A stretch of DNA of 64,000 nucleotides, from contig CAWZYM010000151.1 in the NCBI GenBank assembly GCA_963966185.1, positions 1,637,501-1,701,500 of the forward strand, written 5' to 3'. The stretch is from Rhabditoides inermis. Its lineage: Eukaryota > Nematoda > Chromadorea > Rhabditida > Rhabditidae. Both the position numbers and the translations under genes were made by a program. This document shows, one piece after another, positions 34,501 through 45,397 of the stretch. How positions within the stretch are numbered: the first letter of the stretch is position 1; the number at the start of each line of letters is the position of its first letter. The notes under the pieces were generated by a model, which was not told the DNA's origin, did not search any database, and saw nothing but the letters and a program-made list of their open reading frames with translations.

Positions 34501-37500
34501 GGCTGGATATAATCTGGCTTTGCTGGCTGGCACGCGGGTGGGGGAATTGGAATTTGGGGGTCGAGAGAGAGAGAGAGAGGCGACTGCCGTATTTGGAAAC
34601 TGACTAGCAATGGCTGTTTTTATAGACTTTGAGTAGTATTTGACCCCGTACGACCTTGCGAGGCCTTCTCGAATTGAGGCTGCGAGGGGAAGAGGGGAGA
34701 GTTTTGTGAATAGCACTTATCTTCTTTTTTCGTCGGGGGGAGACGTGGTCTCTGAATCATTGAATTGAGGTGAGAGTTGTGTTGAGGGGTGAAATTGCAA
34801 GTGGGTCATTGGACGACACTTGTGATACTATTGTAACAGTTGAGTTGTCTATTTGCGGCGCGATTCACTCTCACTCTCTGCCCTCGGGGGACTCGCGGAG
34901 TGAGCGAGTGAGTTGTTGGTAAACAAAACGAATGGAGTGAGAGTGGCGAGGAGAAAGCCTGTGTCTCTGGGACTCGGCTGCTATGGAAATGAGGAGCGAC
35001 CTTTGTCCGCCGCGGTTTTTGGCTGATGGGGAACGTCGTTTGCGACTGGTGTCGTCTCGAGGGAACTGCTGATTCCACAACGACTCTCGAGTTTGGGGAA
35101 AGGGAAGCTGCCGAGAGATGACAAATCCCACATAGCGTCTTTTTCCGAAGTTTATGCAAGGGCATAATCTCGAGAACACATCTAGAATGGTTCCAAACCC
35201 CATCGCACTTGCTTTTTTATGCGCTTTTTGTCGCGACACCAGTTTTTGCAAGGACTTCTGTGTTCGATTGCGCAATGCGCAAGAATGGCGTGAAGCCGAT
35301 CCGGTATTGGAAAGCATATAAGAGATGTGCGATAGAGATCTGGCGATGGCAACAGGGGAAAGGAAGGCCGAGGGGGACAGGAGAGGGCTGACGCGGCGCT
35401 ATCCAGGGGGGATGAGAAGGAATGTGGAAGGGGGATGCCATTCGAAGCACTGTTTTTGTTTATGTTTTAGTGCTGGTTGAAGTTTTTCAGATAAGGAAAT
35501 GTTGAGATTAATCTTATAAAAACAAGAGACTTGCTATGATTTATGTGAAACATATTCCGAACAATGTTGGATCATAATAATGTTTTTAGGAGCGAAAGGT
35601 TCGCGAGGAATCGCAGAAAGCAGCGATTCGATTCGAACGCGCCACCTCTCTCCTCGGAGTCGCCAAGCAACAGGTACTTCGATTATCCATTTATTGATTA
35701 ATGGTTTATCGATTTATTTATTGGTTGATCATGTTGTCTGTTCAGGTTGCTCTGACCCAGGACAGTCTCGGTCGGCAGACGTCGGTCCATCCCGAATGCC
35801 TCGAGGTGTGTTTATTTGTTTATGAGTTTGTGGATTTGCTGCCTGTCTATTCCTGGAATGGGTTCACGGGTCCACGCGTCCCTAACCGGATCGTCACCTC
35901 GTACAGTTAGTTTGGCGACTGCGACGCGCGATTTTACGATTTGCAAATGTTTGCGCTCTCAAATTGAGCCTTGGGGTGTGTGATATTCCGGAAAGGGATG
36001 TTTGTGTGTATTTTATGTGTACACGGGGTGAGAGGCCGCAGCGAGAATGTATTATTCATCACATTCATATCGGCGGATTGTTTGTTTTCAATGACTAGCC
36101 GGGAGAGAAGAGTGGGTGAGGTGTATAGTGGCTCTCCTATTTGGCTATTCCGTACAGCGGTAGGTGTTTGCTCATGAGAGAAGCAGGATATATAGCGGTT
36201 TAGTAGTCTGCCTATTTCCGGCGGCGAGAGAGTGAGAGAGAGAGGGGGGGGGGCACGTGAGGTAGTGAGTCGGTGCACTGCCAAGGTGTGCAAACTGCAC
36301 CGGATCAGTGAGCGGTCGAAAAAAAAACCCATGGAAGTGACAATGTGTGACGGAGGGTTCAATTGATCATGTGAGATCTCTGCGATCATTTGACGTGAGA
36401 GAAAGAGCAATCAAACACTGCCACATTCACTTGCTTCATGTCGAATCAAGTTTTGCCGACTCTTAAAAGTTTTAGGGGTTGATTTAGTGGCGTCTAGCCG
36501 ATTTTTTTTTTGATGATCTGTGTAGAAAACGAAAGACTTGTGGGATTTATAGGACTGCTGTGGCTTGTGATGATTCCGGAATGGATGAAGGGATTTGGTG
36601 GTTGGATGACGTGTTTTATGATGTACCAATATTAGCAGTGTATACGGTATAGTGTATAATGTTCTATGATGAGTGGATGTTGTTTGGGTGGAATAGTACA
36701 GATACAGGAGACAGCGGACACTCAGGCTGGGCAAATACTAGTAAAACGATGAGTAAACGGGTGTGAGGAGGAGAGGGGGAAACATGTTTTGAATAGATCG
36801 GAGGAAGTGGTAATTAAATAGATTGGGAAGGGGAACGCGTGATAATTTCAAATTAATGTTTTTGGGGTATTTCATTGCGATATGTGATTAATGGAACAAA
36901 TATATGAGATATTCAATTACTTTGAATACAGATGCGGGTGCATTATGATGAAAAGAGATCCTGTATAAGTGTGTTGAGTTTGCCTGTTTCAGGTTCTGAA
37001 CCACCACATCCAGCGCGTCTCGGAGGCCGAGTGCGAGAGGGCGGCGGCGGAAGATCAACACAGGTGAGAGAGAGAGAGGGGAGGAGGAAGACGGAGATGG
37101 AAGGGGGGAAAGAGTGCATGACCAGAAGATTTTGTAACTATGTAACTACGTTTCACGATAGGTTTTAATATGAATGTGTCCATTTGTTCTTAATATTCTC
37201 AGTCTGGTGTGTACGACTTTAACAATTTACAATTTGGCAGAAAGTAATATGAAAGTATAGGCCAAGGTACTGGTTCAGGTGTATCGCGGAGCGCATGATG
37301 CAGCTGGCCAAGGACATCACCCGACTGGAGAAGGAGAACAGGAGTGCCATCAAGGTATGGGTAGATGGGAATTTCATATATCTTGGCTATGCCTTGCGAT
37401 GCCTCTGTCTATGAGTCAGACGTATATTTGTGGTAGCGTTTGAAATTTTCGTGACCAAACCTCATCCAGCATTACAGAAGTTGTGATAAGAAGTACATTG

Positions 37501-38770
37501 TGTTTCAATGTTTCGTTTGCAGAAGTCTCGCGCGTACTTTGAGCAGCGCTGTGAGTTCACGCGAGTGCTGGAGCACCAGAAGGCACACATACTCAGACTT
37601 GAGGCTGAGGTGAGGAAACAATACTATTCCAACGTTGACTTGCAACTTACTGTCGGTGATAATGTACTTGGGATTTCGAAGAAACTTTTTAAAATGTTTT
37701 ACATTGTAGGTTCGTCAGAAGAAGACTGACTACACGACGTCGTTGCGGAATCTCGAGAGGATCTCGGATTCTATTCACGAACAGAGAAGCATCGGAAGCG
37801 GCAGTGGACCCGTCAGTGCGAGGACAGAGGAGAAGGTGAGGAGAGGGAAAGGGGGGAGGAAATGGGTGAACGAGAGGGAGAGAGAGAGGGGATAGATAGA
37901 GGAGAGGGAGAGAGATGATGATGTCTCTTTTCAGCACGGCGGCCCTCCTCCCTACCAGCCCACTGCCCCTCCTCCCTATGACGAGTTTGACGAGGAGAGG
38001 TACAGGATAGAGGAGCCCGACAAGGTGATTATCGATTTTCATTAACATAATCAACCATCATCAATAATCATAATCATACGTTTCTCGTGTTGCAGGAAGA
38101 CGCGAACGTGCTGTCGTTGATTGGTTGTGCGGACGAGGAGAGTGGTGTGGGAGAGGGCGAGGGCCGGCGGAGCATCGGAAGCGGCGTCATCCTCCTCGCA
38201 CAGCAACTCATCGGAGGAAAGGACGAGGCCAGGCAGGCCGTGTTCGAGTCAGTGCGAGTTGATTTGGAATCGAAAGTAGTACAGTAGTAAATCAAAATTA
38301 TCCAGAATCGCATTTTCATGTACATATAGCATGAGAGGTGTTCGGCTAGTGCTGGGAGAATATACAGTAGTTAATGTTACAGAGTACGGTAAGAAATGAC
38401 TTGTGAGTTCACCCTGTTCATTGTAGACTGGGTGGCTCGCAGACGGATGTGTCGTACCGCACCCTTCCCGAGGGTCTGCCGCACTCTCCCTCCGACTCCT
38501 CCGAGGTCTCCTCCCTAGCCTCCTTCCGAGCCTCCGCTCTCCTCACTGACGACGACACACTCAGTGGAATGCTCAGAAGCCACTCCACTCTCATCAAGGT
38601 ATGTCTGTCTGTCTGTCTGTCCGGCCCCTTGTATTCGTCCGTCTGTCTGTTTGTCCGTCTATACCGGTCCATTCCAGGAGATTGATGGTTGCACGGACCG
38701 TGTGCAGTCTATGCTGCGTCGCTCGGTTTCGGACGCGGAGCGGGAGAGCGGAGTCGAGAGCAGCTATTGA
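30653..38770 (+). CDS. rei-1: SH3BP5-family Rab11 guanine-nucleotide exchange factor
   Basis: Thirteen exons give 455 residues, the length of human SH3BP5: 30653-30746, 32306-32480, 33322-33421, 35590-35673, 35746-35805, 36993-37063, 37279-37354, 37523-37609, 37710-37835, 37935-38024, 38096-38251, 38443-38598, 38678-38770. The SH3BP5 coiled-coil region covers residues about 45-270, with IQKARPYYEAKF and the repeated KKSRAYFEQR typical of the family, then a Pro-rich stretch (HGGPPPYQPTAPPPYDEF) and a Ser-rich tail. SH3BP5 proteins, REI-1/REI-2 in C. elegans, activate Rab11 on endosomes and Golgi. The exon 11/12 join is chosen for phase and has a weak donor (TCA|GTGCGA). Which REI paralog is not certain. 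Its 3' end meets the next gene tail to tail. Confidence 0.92.
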
Positions 38771-39424
38771 TCGGATATTGATCGATTTGCCCCCGCCGGT
38801 TGTTGTTGCCTAGTGTCCCGAGTGTGTGCCCGTCAAGGAATCTCGCAGTCTCCCCTGTACATATAACTAGGACCTATCGATTGATTATAGATTGACCCCT
38901 CCCCTCTTGGCCCCGCCCCCTTTTCCTTCCGCACAGAGTAGTCTTGTCCGTTTAACGGGTGTGATTTGTCTATGTTTAGCCTGCTAAGTGTGTGTGTCTG
39001 TGTATTGAGTTGAGACGTATCGATTTATCGATTGATCTTGCCTCCCCCAGTATTGTTGTCTCTGTAGAGAGTGAGAGAGTTGTATCGAATGTTTCGATTC
39101 CCCCCACCCCCTTCCGATTGAGAGTTGCTCACAGCACCCCAATAACACAGATGCGAGTGTTCCTTATCAGAGAGATTGATCGATTATTGATTTATTGATC
39201 GACTATCGATTGACTTACCCCTTCTCTTCCCTCACCATCCACCCCTCTTGTGATTTTATCAAACCCGCCGCAACGATTGTTGTTATTTCGATTGTTTGTG
39301 CAACGAACATGTAAAATAAAACGATTAAACATTTATTATAACATCGTGAGAGCGACGAAAGACTGATGTAAAGCGGGGGTTACATGTAGTGGAACTAGGA
39401 GGCGGGGCTTGAATGGGCGTGGCG
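38771..39424. other. Shared tail-to-tail 3' region
   Basis: The AATAAA of the SH3BP5-family gene is at 39315-39320, and the minus-strand AATAAA of the ShKT gene (TTTATT) is at 39331-39336, so the two messages end within about 20 nt of each other or overlap. The rest is UTR with repeated ATCGATT-type words. Confidence 0.7.
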
Positions 39425-39573
39425 TCAGCACAGCTTGCAGCTCTTTCCGCAGAACTTCATCTTCTGTCGTGTGGTGTAGAGCGTGGAGTGGCAGAAGCCC
39501 TCGGCAGCCCACTCGTTGCAGTCCGCCCGACGGTCCCGACACTCCTCTCCCGGGGCGATCTGAAAAGGACAGA

Positions 39574-39614
<41 letters not shown>

Positions 39615-39739
39615 TTTATTCATTTAATATTTCATACATGAACTGATTGTATTGTGCAAGGCGGATTGTCGGGTATTCAACGCATTCGTTTTACACCCGT
39701 CGTGAAACGTATCAGGTTGACAGAATCAACTGTTTCTCC

Positions 39740-39785
<46 letters not shown>

Positions 39786-42182
39786 TACCTTCTCTTTCAT
39801 CAGATGACACTTGGCGCACGTCTTTGCACAGCTACGCGTCATGAACTCACTGCAAATGGAGTAGCATGAAAGGGGATACTGTACTTTTAATTCTCGGTAC
39901 TGTATACTACTACCGTACCTGTACCCTCTCCGTTCACACATGCTGCGCTTGCAGCCGGCGAGTGTGTCGGTGCAGTTGATCTGCGGAGTGAGAATGCCTA
40001 GAATGAAGGGGCGGGGCTAGAGGGGGCGGAGTCTGGGTTCACTCACAGCACGCGGCGTTGTGGCAGACGTGGCCCTCCGGACACTGGCCGGACACACATT
40101 CTAAAGTAAAATAAAATAATAAAAAACTGTAACTATAAGTAGAAAATGATATTTCAAAGTTTTATGAATTAGAGTAATGTAGAAAGATACGGTATGAGTA
40201 TACCTCCAATAGGTTCTCCGACGGGACAGGTTCCCTCAGGATATTCCGTAGTGGATGAGGGTTCAACAGTGGTGGCCCAGGTGAATCTTCAACAAATATA
40301 ATATTGTGATATAGCATATACGTTTCATGATTGTTCTATTAGATCAACATATCAAATGATTGACAATGGTTGAGTCGTTAGCATTGGAAAACGTCAGATA
40401 GAAAACGAAGGAAGAACGATACTATATTATGAGGGAAGGCTGACGGCTCACCCCTCAGTGGTCGTCTCTTCCATCTCGCTGTCCGTCGTCTCATAGTCCG
40501 GCTCGGCTGTCTCCGGATACGAGATCGTGGTCGTGGAGGTGGTGGGCTGGAAAGGAATAGAATAGTAATTAGTAATACAAATTTTTTCTTGTTCATGTCT
40601 GAGTCTGACAACAATCAGTTGTGTTGTGTGAATCAATGAACCATGTATCAAGAGGGCGTTAGTTCTGTTATTATTTTACTCATCTCTTCTACATTTTCCG
40701 TGAGACACCATGTATACAGTGATTTGACATTTGCATATGCCACTAGAAGCAGTTCAGATTAGTCGCCACCACTTCATTGCATCTCAATCAAACGTGTCGT
40801 CCCCACCGTGAGCCTTCTCTTCTTGGGCCGAGTGGTTGTCGCCCGCTCTGTCGTCGTCGTCTCTTCCGCCGTCGTCGTCGGTTCTTCTGTGGTCGTCGTC
40901 TGAAGAAGATCGATTTGGGGAAAAAAATTGGCTAAAGACAAACAGACAGACACAGAAGACACAGATAGTTGTCATTCATTTCATAAAATATAAATGCTAC
41001 TTTATGAGTTCTTTATGAGTTATTGTTTATCATCAAAATCAAATCAGTTATTTATCATCAAAATCATAGACGCACCTCTTCCTCTTCCTCCACCTCTACC
41101 ACTTCAGTAGTCGTGGTTGTGGGTCGCTGCGTACTGAACGTCGTCGACTTTTTCAGCAGGTTGTACTCCTGCGCATCATATGGTTTTCGCGGGAATTCAA
41201 AATGTCGCTTACCCTCTTCATCTCCTCGATGTCGCTCTCCTCCACTTCCGGTCGCTCCTCCTCCCACTCGCTCACCGCCCACGTTGTCGGCTGGACGATC
41301 GATCAATTATTGATTGGTTATTGATTTTCTTATACCGTGGGTCGTCTGGTGGTAGTTGTAGTCGTTTCTTTCACAATCGGTCGCGATGTCGGAATCATGG
41401 TTGTTTTTACGGGCAGACGGGTGGTTGAGCGTTTTTCCTCTGGCGGGATAGTAGCTTCTGAAGGTTTTTTTTAAAATTATAAACATGATAATTTGATGAA
41501 TACTTCAGAACTCACAGTTACAGTTTAAAAAAAATCAATAAGCTGTTACTCACTGCAGCACTTGTCCTCCTCGCATGTGTGACCATCGGGACACGCGCCG
41601 GACACGCATTCTGAGGGTACGGTAATCATTGGCACCGGTGAATGAAAGAAAAGATACCTCCAATGCTGGCAGATCCATCGAGGCACGTGCCAAAGTCATC
41701 CTCGTCCGTAGCCTCGGTGGTCGTCGACTCCTATATTGATTGATTATCGATTGATCGCCTGGACTCACCTCTTCAGAATGAGTCGATGCCGGTTGGGAGA
41801 CGTTGGCGGTGGCGAACTTGCCTGCAGTTGATACTCAGTTCGTCTACGCAGCGAAATGGTAGAATAGGGAAACTCACAGCAGTAGTTGCTGATGCATTCG
41901 GATCCCGCCGGACACAAACCCACCAGGCATACTGTAAAATAATGTATGGATATGAAAGATGAGTTGCAGCAAGTGGCTGCCGAATACATACGTTTCAGGC
42001 ACATCGTATATCGCTGCACACGAAACGAAAACAATATGTCATCAGAAATCAGTAGAAGTAAAAAGGTTGCCTCTTATAAATGCTAACGACTCACGTCCAA
42101 TCGAAGCTCTTCTCTCGGGGCAAACGTCAAACACTTTCGAAGATACGGTAGACAACAGGAGCAGCAATAGGAAACGCTGCAT
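39425..42182 (-). CDS. Secreted Cys-rich, Thr-rich protein with two ShKT domains
   Basis: Fifteen short exons join in phase into 405 residues (start 42182, stop 39427-39425). A signal peptide ([15 protein letters not shown]) is followed by two copies of a cysteine module of the form SIGxCxxGxCPxGxxCxxxxCC, then a long Thr/Glu-rich mucin-like linker (residues about 110-285), a third cysteine module ([12 protein letters not shown]), and two ShKT domains ([18 protein letters not shown]... and [16 protein letters not shown]...), each with six Cys. ShKT domains occur in nematode secreted and cuticular proteins and can block potassium channels in anemone toxins; here a structural or secreted role is more likely, and no toxic activity is implied. 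The start ATG follows TTTCAG directly, suggesting trans-splicing. Exon borders coincide with module borders. Confidence 0.85.
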
Positions 42183-43178
42183 CTGAAATGAAGCATCGAC
42201 AACCGATTTTCACAGTTACAGTAATCCATGAATCCATGATCTCAAATTGTTAGCCAGATTGAAAATAGTAAACGAGAATTCCCAATCAAGTCGAGATCAA
42301 CTATGAGTTACAGTCTGTATTTGGAATAATGGGTAATAGGATAGGGTAATTCTGAAACGTGAGTACACAATCACTTCGCTCTATTTGAACTGCTTGAATA
42401 TGGTAATGAGTTTCGTGAATAGCACCGAGCGGTCAGTAGTAGAGAACAAACAATGCAGATAGTCATAATTCATAGAACAATACAGCTCTGCACAATTAAA
42501 ATTTAAATTTACACAAACGTGAACGGAAAACAATCAATACAATATTACAAATCGAAATCGACTATTCGACATCTCACCTCTCTCTCTCTCCCTTGACCAC
42601 ACTCGAGGGTGTGAGCCCACGAGTAGTGTCCATTTCATTTCATCTCACCCCTCTCGCTCTCTGACGCTCTCCCAATCACACACTCTCTCGGCCTCGTTGA
42701 GAGGGTCCGTCAAGGGTGCTCTAGCCGTGCGCGCTCTCCTCGTTGGTAATGCTATTTCCTCGTTTTCAGCACGATTCGTCCCACAATGCATGAGCGTGTG
42801 TCTTTTTCAGCGATCACGCATAGAAAATGTTGTCGAGAAAAGTCGAGTGCACTTTGCACGCGGTCGAGTTGTGCTGAATGAATCAGCAGTCATTGTCGTG
42901 TTTCATATTGTATTGGAAAAACGGAGAAAACGGGAGAAAGCTTTTCTCATTTTCTGGTGAGATATCCGTAACGTAATGAACAACGAAGCGTGCTCTGCCA
43001 AAGAGTTGTGATAAGTGATTGTAATCAGTGGTGAATGTTGGTCGAATGGTGGTGGCCTCTATGTAGCGGGTGACAATGATGAATTCACGTAATCACTCCA
43101 GACTGCATCACTGATAGGCGCACCTATTCCTATATAGAGGAAGAGTAGAGTTGCCAAGAACAGACATCGCATTTCGAA
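42183..43178. other. Divergent promoter region
   Basis: About 1 kb between two divergently transcribed secreted-protein genes. A TATA-like CTATATAGAGG lies near 43131, about 45 nt before the plus-strand ATG. No gene is seen. Confidence 0.45.
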
Positions 43179-43422
43179 ATGCTCCGCGCTCTCAGCTTCC
43201 TTGGTAAGGTTTTTGAAATATCATACAACATACGATATAGTAGTATTTTTAGAGAGGGATGTTTACATACAGTAATGTGTAATGATTAATATTTCATAAT
43301 CAATTACTGTAATCATGCCAGCTTTGCTGGGCGCTGCAGCAGCTGCCTGCTCCGATGAGGACCTTCAGGGAATCCACCGGTGCTATGCTAAGTGGTTCGC
43401 CGGATACCAAGTGAGTGGAAGA

Positions 43423-43464
<42 letters not shown>

Positions 43465-44087
43465 TGGAGGGAGGGAGGGGAAGAGAGAGAGGGAGGGAGG
43501 AGGGGGAAAGGTGAGAGACTCTCCATATAGTTCATAATCGGAGTTAATAATAATAATTTATACGGTTGCATAATAACACGTGAAAAAGAAAAAAAATGAT
43601 ACAACAAAACAAAGTTAAATGGGGAGCAACCGTTTGAACGTAGCAGGGGAAGCCGCCCCCAGGGGAGCAGCAGACGGGGTCGTTGAGGTAAGACATCTAC
43701 TATGATACAGCGAAACAAGAGAGAAGGATTTACAGACTCGCTTGTTCCAAACGCGCTGTCTAATGGATAGCCTAAATCTAGGAAGAACGAGCTTGGGAGC
43801 ACCGAACCTATCAGTCATAAAGAGGAAGAAACTAGATGCGTCAACCTCCACTTTGCTGGGCGCTGCAGCAGCTGCCTGCTCCGATGAGGACCTTTAGGGA
43901 ATCCACCGGTGCTATGTCAAGTGGTTCGCCGGATACCAAGTGAGTAGAAGGGGGGGGAGAGGTGAGAGATTATCTACCTAGTTCATAATCGGAGATGACT
44001 TCCCTGCTTATTGCGACTTCCACGATGATCGCACGACATGGCTGGAGATGAACGGCATCAACGCCCAACCAATCATCTTCAAGTGCG

Positions 44088-44133
<46 letters not shown>

Positions 44134-44315
44134 GACCTTCTCTCTACCTCCCTGTCTTCAGGCTAGACGACGCTCTCGCCGACTGTATGGCGCAGTACCC
44201 GTGTAAGAGCAAGTCCGTGTATGCGAGCTGCGGACAGAACGCCTCTGATTCGCACGCATACTGGATCGACCTCGCTGTCACCACCTTCCAGTGCAAGGTC
44301 GCATATAACTGTGAG

Positions 44316-44359
<44 letters not shown>

Positions 44360-44515
44360 GAGAGGAAGAGAGAGTAATGAGATGAGCCTGTTTGAGTGAT
44401 GATGAAGGAGTTCTACTGTATGGAGGCGTGCCGGAACAACAACCAGCCTGCACTGACCAAGTGTGAGACGGACGTGGGCAAGTATCTGGCGAACGGAGGA
44501 GACAAGTGCACGTAA

Positions 44516-44606
<91 letters not shown>

Positions 44607-44760
44607 GATAGAGGGGGGGGGGAGAGAAGGGATCATCCCTTTCAGTGGCTACAACACTCTGATGTCGTGCCAGTCGGCTGTGTATGCTGGATGTTGTGAC
44701 AAGGGAGCCGCTCAGATCATGTGTGGAACGAACAGGGCGGCAATCGTCGTCAGTGAGTTC

Positions 44761-44841
<81 letters not shown>

Positions 44842-44958
44842 GCTCACCCCTCTTTTTCAGCCGATCCTTCTCCCCAATGCGATGCCGCTGGGAAGCTTAA
44901 CGAGTGTACATACTCTCCCTACAAACTCTTCGACAGTTTCACTCGTAGAAGCAGATAA
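43179..44958 (+). CDS. Secreted cysteine-rich nematode protein (DUF19-like)
   Basis: Exons 43179-43203, 43322-43410, 43982-44082, 44162-44310, 44397-44511, 44646-44752 and 44861-44958 give 227 residues. A signal peptide ending near AAAAACSDED is followed by about 18 Cys spread through the mature part in C-x(3)-C and CC patterns (CMEACRNNN, GCCDKGAAQIMC). This resembles nematode T20D4.11/DUF19-type secreted proteins of unknown function; the family call is tentative. Intron 2 (43411-43981) contains a retroelement fragment and a dead duplicate of exon 2, so exon 2 must be spliced over both to exon 3. The acceptor of exon 5 is GTTTGAG. GA tracts follow two donors and CT tracts precede two acceptors. 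Confidence 0.82.
43322..43543 (+). repeat. Left copy of exon-2 duplication (functional)
   Basis: Contains intact exon 2, intron 2 with a GA expansion, and the first 13 nt of exon 3 (TTCATAATCGGAG). It matches 43851-43994 apart from the GA length and scattered changes. Confidence 0.9.
43544..43850 (-). mobile_element. 5'-truncated non-LTR retrotransposon fragment
   Basis: 307 bp on the minus strand encode what reads as the last about 79 codons of a reverse-transcriptase-type ORF (MTDRFGAPKLVLPRFRLS region), a stop, a short 3'UTR and a tail of TTA repeats (plus-strand TTAATAATAATAA at 43544). This is the form of a truncated non-LTR element. It lies between two copies of the exon-2 segment. Confidence 0.55.
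43851..43994 (+). pseudogene. Right copy of exon 2, dead
   Basis: The duplicate begins exactly at the first base of exon 2, so the preceding intron AG is absent (CCTCCA instead of GCCAG). It has CAG>TAG, an in-frame stop, at about 43894. Its intron end and the start of exon 3 are intact and used by the gene. Confidence 0.88.
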
Positions 44959-45397
44959 TATCACATCATTCAAAGAGATCTAATTATTGTATAAACGCCT
45001 CGGTGTTCTTTCCTTGCTTCAGAAGATGTACAATATAGCGATACTAGAATGTATTCCTTATGTAGAATGAACAGCGGTTTAGACGAATCACTTATTTTCG
45101 AACATCATCTCTGCAAAAAGTCGGCTATATTTTCATTTCTTCAAAAACTAATCGAACAACACGATTTTGAAGTTTCAATTTATTAAAGAAAGCGGCACAC
45201 TTACATAATACAAACACACTCGATTACAAAAAAGACACTGCGAAGAAAGGAGCGAAACTATGCGACTATAAAGTAAAACATGGCTACTACACGTATGTGA
45301 ACGGGGGGATACAAAATAATAAACCGAAGTAAAAACTTAGGCGGAAGCGCTTATGGTACATGACAAGTGAGGGGCGGAGCTTGTGGGGGCGGGGCGA
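44959..45397. other. Tail-to-tail 3' region
   Basis: Between two convergent genes. TTTATT at about 45178 is the likely minus-strand AATAAA of the Transformer-2 gene. No gene is seen. Confidence 0.55.

Noticed and set aside
41985..42008. 22-nt microexon in the ShKT gene
   Set aside because: Including it breaks the frame; joining 42095 directly to 41931 restores the same SIGxC motif seen in the other modules.
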